From Vesta saturnalis (lineage: Eukaryota > Arthropoda > Insecta > Coleoptera > Lampyridae), in assembly GCA_036346205.1 (NCBI GenBank), contig JARFJB010000379.1, positions 3,961,501 to 4,025,500 on the forward strand: DNA of 64,000 bases, written 5' to 3'. Every line of letters begins with the position of its first letter. Within the stretch, counting starts at the first letter, position 1. Shown piece by piece: positions 44,741-55,769 of the stretch. Under the pieces are notes generated by a model. The model did no database searches. It was not told where the DNA came from and was given only the letters and a program-made list of their open reading frames with translations. The position numbers and the translations under genes were made by a program.

Positions 44741-46020
44741 GTCAAAAAAGTATATCTATAGTTATTACTAAACCGAATAACGGAATCCCAGTGCAAATGC
44801 ACTCAGTACTTTTTGCGTGATTGAAACTGCTAACTGGATGCCATTACGCCATAAAAATAGTAACTAGACCTGAGCTATTAGTGAATGAGTGTATCTGTAA
44901 CGTTCCTATGTGAACAAGTGAGAACCTTATTCAAACGATACCTATCTTACATACCATAGTTATCATTACAATACATTTTGTAATTATGTATTGCTAACTA
45001 TATGTTGATAACTAGTATTGTTAACTAGTGTTGCTAGTAAAGAGATCAAAGTTTTAGTGCAGCACAGAAAATTAATATATTGGTCTGAAATGATCACATC
45101 AACGAAAATACCTAATCTTGATTATTAATTTCCTCGGTCAATCCATCTATTGGTAAATTTCTGCCTTAAACTTATGAATAGGTCAATTGCAATAAAAATG
45201 TTTTGATGACGCTCATCAAAAATTGTTGAAGTCCACTTAATTACGTCATCCAATCGCAAGATCTCGCCAAAAGTAGTTAATTTTGAATATTAGTTATTTC
45301 AAAGTGCAGCTAACGCCAACAGCTGTAAGTGGTGACACCATAATATATAATTAGGATTGATGTATAATATCTTGTCATTTCCACCGAAACAGACTTGCAG
45401 ACCACGTTGCAAGATTGAAACAAGTAACATTTTCAAACTTCACTGAAGCTGATTCAGTGGTTCATTCACCAAATGAACCATGAGTACCAAAAATGTGTTT
45501 ATTGGCCCAAGCAAAACGTGTGTTATCATCTATCTCACCTCAACTTAATAGGCAGAACGATACATTTTCTAAAACCAAACCAACGAAAATATTATCTCTC
45601 CAGTTATATAGAATAGAAAATGGTTACCTCAACCGACCATTTTGTGAACAGTTTGCATATTTTCTTACTTAAAGGTTTTTCGAATTTCCAGTATGTCATC
45701 TGTCTCATATGAACCTTTTTTGCGGTTTTTTAGGTTTCCTGTTATGCAAACTGTTTTTTTAACTTTTTTTTGTTACGGTTGGCCCCAAACTAATCAAGCA
45801 TTTTCCGTAAAAAAATGAGGTGTCTATAATGGTATGAATCTTTTAAAAATTCTTTAAATCACCTTATACCAATGATACGAAACTCGATCCTTTTTACAGA
45901 TAAGTGAATTAGAACAATATTACAAACCCGTTCCAGTTTGTCCCAAGTGACGATACTAACGTGGTTTGATTTTTTTTTAATTATACACATTTGTTATTAA
46001 ATCATATTACAAAACAAAAA
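44741..46020. other. Non-coding stretch, no gene seen
   Basis: No motif-bearing frame. It lies downstream of the 3' end of the minus-strand host gene. Confidence 0.5.
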
Positions 46021-46027
46021 ATAATCA

Positions 46028-48013
46028 TTAAGTCGTAAGTTGAGCGACCTCTCGATAACGAGAAAACGGTACCACACCAAAATCGCAAGCAATTCGTAAG
46101 TATTTCCCAGACACTTTCTTATTTATATGCGCATTATGAAGTTCAGCTACTTGAGTAGACGAAGCTGCAGCAGGATCTCCCGAACCGGACAAAGACCCAT
46201 ACCAAAATTCATTTCCGGGAAGGGCGTTACTATCCCATGCATATGATACAACTAGTAATTTTCCTTCATGCTCTCCAACAAGTTTAGTATGAGGTTCTCT
46301 ATTAAGTAAATGCACCTTTATTCCTTTATTTGGATGTTCTTCGATAGGAATTATTTTTTCGTTACAATAATCACCACAAAGTACATTTTGGCCAAAATAT
46401 GCAAACACGACATCCGAGACAGCGTGAAGATGATTTCCCAGCAATCTAAAATGAAACAATTATTAAAAATTATTATTAATTTTATTAAATACATAAATAA
46501 AAAGTGTACCCCGAGTAGGATTTGAACCTACGACCTGTACTTTGCTAGAGTACCGCGCTAACCAACTGCGCTATCGAGATTCAAGCCCCAATTGATGTAA
46601 CTTTTGTCTTTATGTGTAGAACTGATGTAAATTCTAAATATAATGAGATTACAATCAAATTACTTATAATAATGGAATGTGAGCCTGCAATATCGCAAGG
46701 ATTCACACATAACAAAGCAACTTGACTAATATTAATTTATTATTATTAATAAATAATAATAATATTAACTTATAATAAATTGATACAATTACTATTTAAA
46801 TTTAAATTTAAATTACAATGATTTCATCTTCAAAAATATCAATTCAAATAATATTTTATACAGTTAGGTAATTACGATAAACATTTTCAATTTTGTACAC
46901 TAAATGTTTATGTAGACCTCTCAAACGTTTAATAGTGCACTTAGTATACAAATGTTTAATAACTTACGCAATTCTCTTAACACAAGCATCGAGAAAAAGA
47001 GCATTCTGATGAGGTGAAATTTTCCATACACCAAGTCCTAATCCAACAACATGCACGTAGGCTGTGGTTTGTCGATCTCTTGCCCTTTGGTTCGCTTCAA
47101 ACAACAAAGTTTCAATCGATAACATTAAACGTTTGCAGTAAACATTATTATCGAACAGAACGCCTTTTTCGACCTCATAAAATCGATTGTTGTCACTCGC
47201 TTTCATTTTAACTGCTTCCTTATACGTCAAAGGCATTTCTTCATAAAATTCTGAAAAAATTGACTTTAAAGTAGGTATAGATTGCACACCATATCCGTTA
47301 CATTCCGAATTCTGAAATTCAGTTATTAAAATTTCCGCGTATTCCATAACTTTTGGTTTTTCTAACCGTGTGCCGATAAGTCCAATTATAATACCTTCAT
47401 CTTCAACATTCGCATTATTTGTTACTCCTCGATTATACCGATTTCCATCGTTAATAAAGCTTGTGTATGAAGAAACTGATAGAAAGGCAGATAATTTAAG
47501 TTCATCATAACTTAAACATTTCTGCAAATTTTGTTTGTCTGATTCTAATTCGGTCCCAATAGTTTCCCATTTTCCAAACCCTTTTTTTCCATCTATAAGT
47601 GTGTAACTATCAAGACAATTTGCAAAAGTTACCGCCCTTTTTATTAATAATCTATCCACTAATTCCAATACGGTCATATATTGATAAAACTTTCTTTCGA
47701 TACAGTTTCCGAAGGTACGTTTGTGATGTAAAAATGAAACAAGCAATGGTAATATATTTTCATGAATGACTGGGTATACAGAATTTATATATTTTTCTAG
47801 AACTTGATTAGAAACTAGTTGTGAAAGAATTTTGCAACGTATACTGTCGATTGGAAATTTAATCGGAAATTTTTCACTTTTTTCAAGAATGCTTTCAAGT
47901 GTAACATTTTCCTCATCGGTATTTTCTGCTTTCTGTAGCAGTGTATTTAAAGATTCTTCTGTCCACACGGGTCTAAATTTCGGCCAATCCGGTATTTCTA
48001 TGGTTTTGGGTTT
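46028..48013 (-). CDS. Conserved uncharacterised protein, at least two exons (DUF4804-like)
   Basis: The upstream exon runs 48013-46968 and starts after an acceptor (gattttcag). It begins KPKTIEIPDWPKFRPVWTEE and stays open for 1046 bp. The donor gtaagt is at 46967-46962. The next exon starts at 46445 after an attttag acceptor and ends at a TAA at 46028-46030. The splice joins in frame to give KRIALLGNHLHAVSD. The visible protein is about 487 residues with no lesion. Motifs include CDSYTLIDGKKGFGKWE, GIIIGLIGTRLEKP, TAYVHVVGLGLGVWKIS, SYAWDSNALPGNEFW and GSGDPAAASSTQVAELHNAH. The last two resemble the DUF4804 family as I remember it. Its function is unknown and I assign none. No membrane segment is evident. 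The first exon or exons and the start codon upstream of 48013 were not found. It is the only apparently intact host protein gene here. Confidence 0.82.
46507..46580 (-). tRNA. tRNA (anticodon AGC, nominally Ala) in the intron of the host gene
   Basis: Read on the minus strand, a clean 74-nt cloverleaf: acceptor atctcga/tcggggt, with T2-G71 and T4-G69 wobbles; D arm gcgc/gcgc with loop agttggtta; anticodon stem gtact/agtac with loop ctagcaa (anticodon AGC); variable aggtc; T arm gtagg-ttcaaat-cctac; discriminator A. Box A is tagcgcagttgg and box B is ggttcaaatcc. A pol III terminator of five T lies at 46503-46499. The body is unlike the usual animal tRNA-Ala, and position 3-70 is C-G instead of the G-U expected for alanine identity. 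It may be a remoulded tRNA or a tRNA-derived copy. It sits in the intron 46446-46967, on the same strand as the gene. Confidence 0.78.
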
Positions 48014-48865
48014 CTGAAAATCAAAAGAATGAATTATTTATTTATTATTTTGCACGTCATCTAGGTATCTTTTAAACATTATTAAATTTAGTGGAAACAT
48101 GCTTTATATTTCCTTAAACTAAATTATATTATATTGTGGAATTCATAGGTTGAACCATGATAGTGTTAAAAGCGAACAATCTCACTTTCTTACGCCCACA
48201 GATGGTTAAACCCCCTCTTAGAAGGCAAAATCGCGTTAATTTTACTCTCCTGTCTGCGACATAGCTCTTGGAAATGAAAGGACTGTTTCGAAACCATGGA
48301 AGCAGTAAACATTTTTGAATTCAGCGGATTCGTAAATAATGAAACTCTTCAATTGAGCAGATATTTCAAGATATTTATGGTAACATTATAATGTGGAAAA
48401 TCGCAGTAAAAGTTATTAATATCATTAAATTATGCGATTAACCTTTGCATTAAAGATTCTATCTGTTAGGAAATTATATACACCTGTAAATTAACTCTTT
48501 AAAAGTATAGTCAACTTTCCACATACAACAGTCATAACCATAAAACTTTTATTTATTTATTTAATTCAATTTCTTGCATTATTTCACAGCTGATAGTATT
48601 AACAATAAATCTAAATTATACACGATTTTTATCATTTCCAGTATACATTAGTTCCGTTAAAGTGAAAACCACTTTCAATATTATTACGTAATCACTATGA
48701 TACCAGTGAATTATATAATGTGCTAAAGAGTACGTTATAGATTTCCCAAACCAGACGTCAATAATACGCAGATAGATCCGCAGACAAAGAAACGACAGCT
48801 TTAGAAACTCCTGCAAGTCACCGCACATTAGCATACCTGAACGTTACTTTTATTTGGGAACTGGA
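48014..48865. other. Upstream or intronic region of the host gene, no exon assigned
   Basis: A 40-codon minus-strand frame beginning at ATG 48320-48318 is present, but its natural donor would not join the 48013 exon in frame. The true first exon was not found here. Confidence 0.4.
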
Positions 48866-49190
48866 TATTCCGCCGAATTCCTCAAAACACCTACTCTGCA
48901 TTTGATTTGTCCAAAACGCCGAATGTGACCAAAATAGCGAGGGCCATTTCGCAGACTACATCCATTCCGCCGAATTTTAGAGTTTACGCCGATAATGACC
49001 AAAACACTGAACGAGATTTAAGAGATATCGCTGACAGAATATTTTGAAAGCCCAAAACACCAAATATGGTGTAAATGACGACCATTTCACCGATTGTGCC
49101 CATTCCGCCGAATTTCATGAGCCATTACGCCGAACGTGACCAAAACGCCGATGACCATTCTCCCGAATGTATCCATTCCACCAAATTGAA
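48866..49190. repeat. Degenerate minisatellite of cattccgccgaat / gaccaaaacgccga
   Basis: At least ten variants of CCGCCGAATT, ACGCCGAACG and CAAAACGCCGA recur over about 325 bp, alternating 'ccattccgccgaat' with 'gtgaccaaaacgccga'. Spacing is irregular and decay is advanced. Confidence 0.75.
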
Positions 49191-50361
49191 ATCAAAAGTT
49201 TGGAATTGCACTTAAGCATTTACATAGCATTGATATAGCATATATTACGTTGTACTCTTTAAGTACATAGTAGTAAGTAAAGTATTAAGAAACAGCAGAA
49301 AATATTTAACATCATGTTTAATCTTACAATCTGAAGGGAAAGTTATTATCATGGGTCAAAAAATTCAAAGTTGAGTTGAGATTGGAAAACGTGATAAGTG
49401 TATGTATGTGCGAGCGTGTGTGCTTGCGTGCTTATGTGAGTATTTTCTCAAAAACTATGAAAACTGTAATGATTGAATAGTTATTTACGTTCCGGTACAA
49501 CGGATATTACGCACGAATAAGTAATTAATTCGGACGAGGCGAACCCGACTCAGAATTTGGTTGCGTAATGAATACGTAACATCCGGGTACCGGACGAATA
49601 GCGTAATTGATGAGGAAGCTATGCTGGCATAACGATACGTCGCGTCATGAAGGAATTTGTCCGCTACAAGTTAATGGAAACGAAAATTGCACAATTAATA
49701 TTAATTTTCAGATTCCAAAATATTCTTAGTTCTAATTGGGGGTTGTAACTTGGTTTATTTTTGATAAATATGTTATAGTTAATAAATAAATTTTTCTTAT
49801 AAAGCCAGCTTTGAATTGAGTTCCGTAAAAATCCTACCCTACCGTAAAAATGTGTTTTCCTATCCACTACACTCTACTGTAAAACACAATATTACAGTAC
49901 AATATGAAATAAATTTGTCATGTATAAATATCAACATGACAGTGATTTTTGGTAGTGATCGGCATGAGGGATAGGAGTGAGAGTGCTGAAATTTTTTTTT
50001 TTTATTTTATTTACTTTTGTGCAATAACTCGAAAACAAGAATTGCGATTTCATTTAAATTTGACTAAATATTTACTACCTAAATGTCTAGAATCCAGTAA
50101 TTTGTGGAGATTAACTCATCGTGGAGTAATTCAAACACGATACATGGAACAAAACCCAAATTTGATCTAAATGTCTAGATCGCAGTAGATTTGTACTGGG
50201 GCGGAATACTCAAAATACAGAGGTTTGTCGTATTACGTCAAGCCATCTGCATTATTGTTTGCTACAAAAATATGCATTACCAATTACACCCCAAAACTAT
50301 TAAAAATTGCTAACCAAATTTTGTAAAATAACCGTCACAAATGAATACCTAGGTGAAAAAG
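49191..50361. other. Non-coding stretch, no gene seen
   Basis: No coding motif. A GT-rich stretch lies at 49400-49440. Confidence 0.5.
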
Positions 50362-50745
50362 TGCACCACCGGTGGATCACTCCGGAGTGTCTTTGCAAAT
50401 GAGTGACTCAAGGTAAGTCACACTGGAGTTTTTGATCGAAAAAAAGCTTTTGTGTACTGCAGAAGTTGCACCCCTGTGTATTTTTTTGTAATAACATGGC
50501 CTACCATTGGGTTTCACTTGTGTTTATATCAAAATATTTTTTTTTGTACCACCGGTGGATCACATCTGTATTTTTGCAAAATCGTGACCGGTAGGTCACA
50601 CATGTGTTTTTACCGAAATAAAAACTTTCTGTGTACCACCAGTGGACCATACTTGTGTCTTTAACGTATAAGCGTGACCCCACCGGTAAATCACACCGGT
50701 GTATACCGCTGGTATACCACCGGTGGGTCACAGATGTCGATGGGC
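50362..50745. repeat. Minisatellite, about 88-bp unit, about 4.5 units
   Basis: Units begin at about 50362 (gcaccaccggtggatcact), 50454 (gtactgcagaagttgcaccc), 50546 (gtaccaccggtggatcacat), 50631 (gtaccaccagtggaccatac) and 50712 (taccaccggtgggtcacaga). Each unit has a second half with a gtgac...aggtcacac-like block and a poly-T/A stretch. The palindromic core ACCACCGGTGGATCAC recurs throughout. Confidence 0.85.
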
Positions 50746-50900
50746 CACACAAAAACACAAATATGTTTCGTTAATAATTTATTTAATACAGAAAGTTTAG
50801 CTGTAAAATCCATACTTAGATTTGGCAGAAAATTATCGAAATAATTTAATGTAACTTTAAACCAAAACCCCAAAGTAACGCTTCTTTAATGATTAAAATG

Positions 50901-50902
<2 letters not shown>

Positions 50903-50944
<42 letters not shown>
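50903..50944. repeat. (TA)n microsatellite
   Basis: About 21 TA units. Confidence 0.95.
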
Positions 50945-50949
<5 letters not shown>

Positions 50950-52719
50950 AATAAAAAAAGGTTAGGTTAGAACAATAAAAGCGGATTGCCAATATATGGT
51001 GATATTTTACGTTTGTGTGGCCATCCTGCTAAATTGAGACACAACTAGGGTAGAACTTTTGTCTCTCTCATTTAATGTAGAAACCATCTACTATGAATAA
51101 AATTAATTACGTATTCGTTGATACAAACCGTAAGAATGTCAATTATTATAAATCAAAAACATTTCAAAATTTTTAAAATTCTATCAGTTTCAATTTTTAA
51201 ATTTGTTTTGGATTAGAATGTTTTGTAATAAAACAACATACGTATTGCATGTTTCAAAAGTTTAAAACATCAACAATCGTGTTTGTTTCACTGCTTTTTT
51301 ATCAATCTGAGCTGCCTTATATCACTGGCGTTGCAAACTAGTAACAAAAACAAAAACGGTTTTTTATTTTTCTGTTTTAATATTTTTCCGCTCTTATATT
51401 TTTTTTAATGTTAATTAGTGAATATATGTTACTGAAGAAAGTTTTAATCGAAATCGAAACATATAAATACAAAAATTAAGAATTGTTTTGACGTATTAGA
51501 GAATGAGTGTATAATGAAGGAGTGTGGCGAGGAAAAGACGATAATAGACAGGTATAAAAGTACTACACTAGATTGTTTTGACCACACTGAGAGAATGAAC
51601 AATAGCTCAGTCAATGTAGACATTTGACCTTGGAACACATACATAATGGATGAAAATTGAAATGTAGATAGATTTAAGGGTTATTTTTAGAATAAAAAAA
51701 TCTTTGCCATTCTAGATATGCAATTATCCGGAAAACGGCTGTGCCAAAATTTTTATTTTTTTTTTTTTACAATAATTGGTTAAGTAATAAAAATACAGAA
51801 AAAAGTTACGATTAAAATTTATAGACGTTGAATTTATCTACAATATTGGTCTGAAAAGTTTTCCTGCAAATAAATTATTTCACCAGATAAGATTAGTTTT
51901 ATTATAGGTCAATTGACGACAGCGTGTGCACGTCTAGTAAATCGAAATATGCTATTGCTCGATTAAAAATCAATAATTTTGGGCTTTTACTACTGGGAAA
52001 AAAATAAACAAGGTTATCTAAAATGTAGAGAAAGAACTCAACTTTCAAATGAATATATTTTAGAGTTTGAACAAATAAGTTATATAACTATAATAGATAT
52101 TTATGTATTAAGGGCATAATCTACAATTATGCCCGTGGTACATACAATGTTTTATTTTATTTTGCACCATGAAACTGGAACAAAATTTTAAAAAGATTCA
52201 GTATTTTCGGCAAGTTTTTAAATGCAAATGCAGTGAAATAAAGCGACAGTAGGCTAATTTTTTGTTACTAAGATACTGTGATATTGCTAAATTGTTGCTA
52301 AGGTACTGTTTGTTTGTAAATAATTTGCATTCTAAAATGGAAGGTGAAAACGCAAAGACTAATTTGTTGTTACTAAGATACTGTGATATTGCTATTAATA
52401 TTATTATTGTTAAATTAATAAAGGTTGTATAGTAAGGTTGTTGTTTCAATAATTCTTTCAACTTACGTGAAATATCATGTCATGTGTTTGCTGTCAATCA
52501 TGCTGCTTAGCAACATTGACATTTCCGTGCTATAAAGACCACATTACGCCCGCATTTGGGGGCGTATAGAGAATATTATGGTGGCAAAATAAAATAAAAT
52601 CTATTTATTTATGAAAAATTAATTCCTAAAAAGACAATAAACTATTTCAATCATTATTTATTTAATAATTATTGCAAAGAAAATTCCTTTTTGCTTAAAT
52701 ATGTTTAATGTTTATACAG
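50945..52719. other. AT-rich non-coding stretch with a short direct repeat
   Basis: No gene recognised. The sequence ttgttactaagatactgtga occurs at about 52262 and 52364, each followed by tattgct, and a weaker third copy (ttgttgctaaggtactgttt) lies between them. Confidence 0.5.
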
Positions 52720-53216
52720 GGCGATTTCACTTTAATAACTTCAGGAGCGGATTCCTTATTGAAAAATAACTATAGTTTGCCATATAAACAATATTCTTTT
52801 CGAGGACAGGGTTTTAAACTTTCCATAAAAATAACAATTTTTTTAAATATCTTCATAACGGTTTATTAAAATAATTCAAAATTTTAGGTGGTATTTCTAA
52901 TAAGGGTCTTTCATAATTCTAAGTTTATTTCGATAGATTACGTAAGCCAATGGCGGGGAAACAGGGTTGTCATTACTTTTTTCCAAAAAAAAACGTTTTT
53001 TCTCATTTAGAGAAAATTTTTGAATTGCGTGATCATTTTTAAGTAATTTGTTATAAAAGTATCTTTTTGATAAAATGTACCAATTTCGAGTTATTTGCTA
53101 TTTTGTGCGAAGTTACATACGCATTTATTGTTTTAAGTTTAGCAAATGAAATAATTCAAACTCATTTTTTTTTATTTTACCAAATTCAAATTTTCAACGT
53201 TTTCCAGGCAGCCGAA

Positions 53217-53365
53217 AATAATCTACAGTTGTTAGTCTATTGTCAAGTCATTGGTTTTCGAGATATTCGCAGTTAAAGACAGAAAGGCATGTACTTTTTA
53301 TTTGTATTATTATTACCCATTTGCATTTTTATAATTTTGTCTTAAAACTAAACAAAGTGGAAACA
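53217..53365 (+). repeat. Left subterminal inverted repeat of the DD41D transposon
   Basis: About 150 bp, mirrored at 54690-54838 with few differences. Confidence 0.88.
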
Positions 53366-53597
53366 AAATTTATGAATTAGTTATTTTTAGTTTACTTTTA
53401 TTTTATTTAGTAGGTTTATTCTAATTTCTAAGTTCCTAATAGGTACGTTGCGATCGTGAGAATATTTATTTCGTTATAATTGTGAATTTGGGCAGTAGGC
53501 GTTAATTTATGCTGTTATTGTCAGTTAAAAATTTTCGAAGTAACTATCCGTTTCGTTAAGTGATTAATGTTATTAATAACTGTAATATTATTGTAAA

Positions 53598-54672
53598 ATG
53601 TCACGTCATAATGAATTTTCCAATTTAGAAATGAGGGACATGGTTTGTACTTATGCCCAGAATAATTTTAATGGCAGAGTCGTTAAGAGGCGATATTCAG
53701 AATTGTATCCAAATAGACAGCAACCAGGACACAAAATTTTCAAATGTTTGTATGACAGGTTGGGCGAAAAGGGGACATTTCGACCAAAACTTGAAACAGG
53801 GCGACCTAGATTGATTACAGTAGATGAGGAGGATAACATTTTGACTCAAGTAACTATCGATCCGCAGCTAAGTACTCGTAGAATATCTGCAGCAACTGGA
53901 GTAAGCCGCTCTACTGTTCATAGGATTTTTAAAAGAGAACAATTATATCCTTATCACTTTACGCCAGTACAACATTTACTAGTACGCGATCCTCCTGTGA
54001 GATTGCAGTTCTGTAGAAATTTGCTTAACAAGCACACTAATGATCCCATGTTTTTAAATAAAATTTTATTTACCGACGAAGCAACTTTTACTCGCAGAGG
54101 GGTTTATAATTGGCGAAACAGTCATTTCTGGGCTACTGCAAATCCATACCTGCCAAGGAGAACCACTTCCAAACAGAATTTTCTATTAATGTTTGGGTGG
54201 GTATTATTGGAAATTACATAATTGGTCCGTACGAGCTTCCTCACAGATTAAATGGGATAGAATACCTCAATTTTCATCAAAACCATATGGAGGATATGTT
54301 AGACGATATTCCTTTAAATTTACGTCATAACTTTTGGTTTATGACGGATGGTGCGCCAGCCCATTTCACGTTACCTTTTCGGAATTACCTAAATTTACGT
54401 TTTCCACATAGATGGATTGGACGTGGAAGCGAATTTGCTTGGCCACCACGCAGTCCTGAACTTAATCCCTTAGATTTTTATTATTGGGGCTACATCAAAA
54501 CCCTTGTTTATGGTGAACCAATCAGGATCTTTGGAACAAAATTCAGAATGCTGCTGCTGACATTCGACAAAATCAATCAAATCAGTTGTTTAAACTGAGA
54601 CAGTCTTTAGTTGCACGTCTAAGGAAGTGTGTACAAGTTAATGGTGGACACATTGAAAATTTGTTACAGTAA
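53598..54672 (+). pseudogene. DD41D-type transposase, two frameshifts, otherwise complete
   Basis: It starts at ATG 53598 (MSRHNEFSNLEMRDMVCTYA), with RRYSELYPNRQQPGHKIF in the first DNA-binding region and a second helix-turn-helix (STRRISAATGVSRSTVHRI). The catalytic domain has FLNKILFTDEATFTRRG (first Asp), and, after a frameshift near 54155, SINVWVGIIGNYIIGPYELP. WFMTDGAPAHFTLPF carries the second Asp and SPELNPLDFYYWGYIK the third, 41 residues apart. A second frameshift near 54530 precedes the end (RKCVQVNGGHIENLLQ) and a stop at 54670-54672. All three Asp residues remain. It is about 358 residues when both shifts are ignored. It is the best-kept member of the DD41D group in the window and a good reference for the others. 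Confidence 0.9.
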
Positions 54673-54689
54673 AAATGTCATTACATTAG

Positions 54690-54838
54690 TTTCTGTTTTG
54701 TTTCGTTTTGAGACAAAATTATAAAAATGCAAATGAGTAATAATAATACAAATAAGAAGTACATGCCTTTCTGTCCTAAACTGCGATTATCTCGAAAACC
54801 AATGACTTTACAATAAACTAACAAGTGTAGATTATTTA
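54690..54838 (-). repeat. Right subterminal inverted repeat of the DD41D transposon
   Basis: Inverted counterpart of 53217-53365. Confidence 0.88.
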
Positions 54839-55209
54839 CTTAGAAAATATCAGAAAAATTAAAATGATAGTCAAAATTAGTATTTGGACAGCGGCGCAAC
54901 ATTTAGAAAGGGTGCAAATATTACTTACTCCTGCCGTACGCCACTGGTAAAGCGTACTGAACTGATTTTTCTGCTGTTAGGTGTATTTTATGATATTGTA
55001 CAAGCGTACCGATTTAAGTAACATTGTACAGTGTATTAAAAAAATTATGGTCATTAATAGTTTTTCAGTTTTCAACTTCAACACCCCTTATTTCGGAAAC
55101 GAGTAACATTTTATCTAAGCATGTTTCGCTTAATCGTTTTATTTTAAATTGAGGAATCTGTGGTTGTCGGTGTCCCATTCTTAATGGGACACCCTGTATA
55201 TGTATATGT

Positions 55210-55212
<3 letters not shown>

Positions 55213-55250
<38 letters not shown>
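55213..55250. repeat. (TA)n microsatellite
   Basis: About 19 TA units starting within 20 bp of the ACACCCTGTATA terminus at 55188-55200. Confidence 0.95.
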
Positions 55251-55254
<4 letters not shown>

Positions 55255-55550
55255 TTTTTCGTGGTAGCGCAGTGGTTTAATGCGCATGTTGCGCTGTAAC
55301 CTATTGTGCAAGCGTATTGCGCTTAAGCTCTTCGTGCATTATTGGAATCCACATGGGTATGGGTATTTGGCTTCTTTGAGTTTCCGGTGAGTTGTATTCT
55401 CGTCGTTTGCCACTATGTGTATGTTATCCCATTGGACACAGTGGTCTTTGTTCCAGATTATGTTAGGTGATTGTTTCCCTTGCGGACGTAGTTCTTTCGT
55501 TCCCGAGTTCTCGCTTTGAGTGGTCTACTGCTCTCTCCTATGGCCGCATG
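55255..55550 (+). mobile_element. Possible tRNA-derived SINE
   Basis: The head cgtggtagcgcagtggttta resembles a pol III box A (tagcgcagtgg), and ttattggaatccac about 70 bp on resembles a decayed box B. The body is unrelated GC-moderate sequence with no open frame. The evidence is limited to the promoter-like boxes. Confidence 0.4.
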
Positions 55551-55552
55551 GT

Positions 55553-55705
55553 AGGTTGTATACACAGTTCTTAGAATTCTGATCTTTGTGTGATTTGGTT
55601 TTGGTTAGCATTCACCTAAGCGTTCTGGTCGATTTGAAGGCTCAGGAGAATACTAACCAAAACCACACAATGAAGACAGGATTCCAAGAATTTTGTATAC
55701 AACCT
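55553..55705. repeat. 153-bp imperfect palindrome
   Basis: The left arm (aggttgtatacacagttctt...ggttttggttagcattc) is inverted in the right arm (gaatactaaccaaaaccaca...attttgtatacaacct). The loop of about 30 nt is acctaagcgttctggtcg-like. No coding capacity; it may be a small MITE. Confidence 0.85.
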
Positions 55706-55769
55706 TAGAAGGTTTGTCAGAAATATACAACACCATTTTACAAAATGTATAGTAACCTAATGTCGTATC

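Larger units (their letters stand above)
52720..55197 (+). mobile_element. DD41D-group Tc1/mariner-like transposon
   Basis: The left outer end is TATACAGGGCG (near 52720) and the reverse complement of the right outer end is TATACAGGGTGTCCC (near 55197). Inside these, an inverted repeat of about 150 bp (53217-53365 and 54690-54838) flanks the transposase. Both arms share aagtacatgcctttctgt and atctcgaaaaccaatgac in inverted orientation. The outer segments may be part of the same element or a second, earlier element; I cannot decide between these. Confidence 0.7.

Noticed and set aside
48200..48320. Possible first exon of the host gene (40 codons starting at 48320)
   Set aside because: Its good donor site would join the next exon out of frame and create an immediate stop; the alternative in-frame donor is weak.
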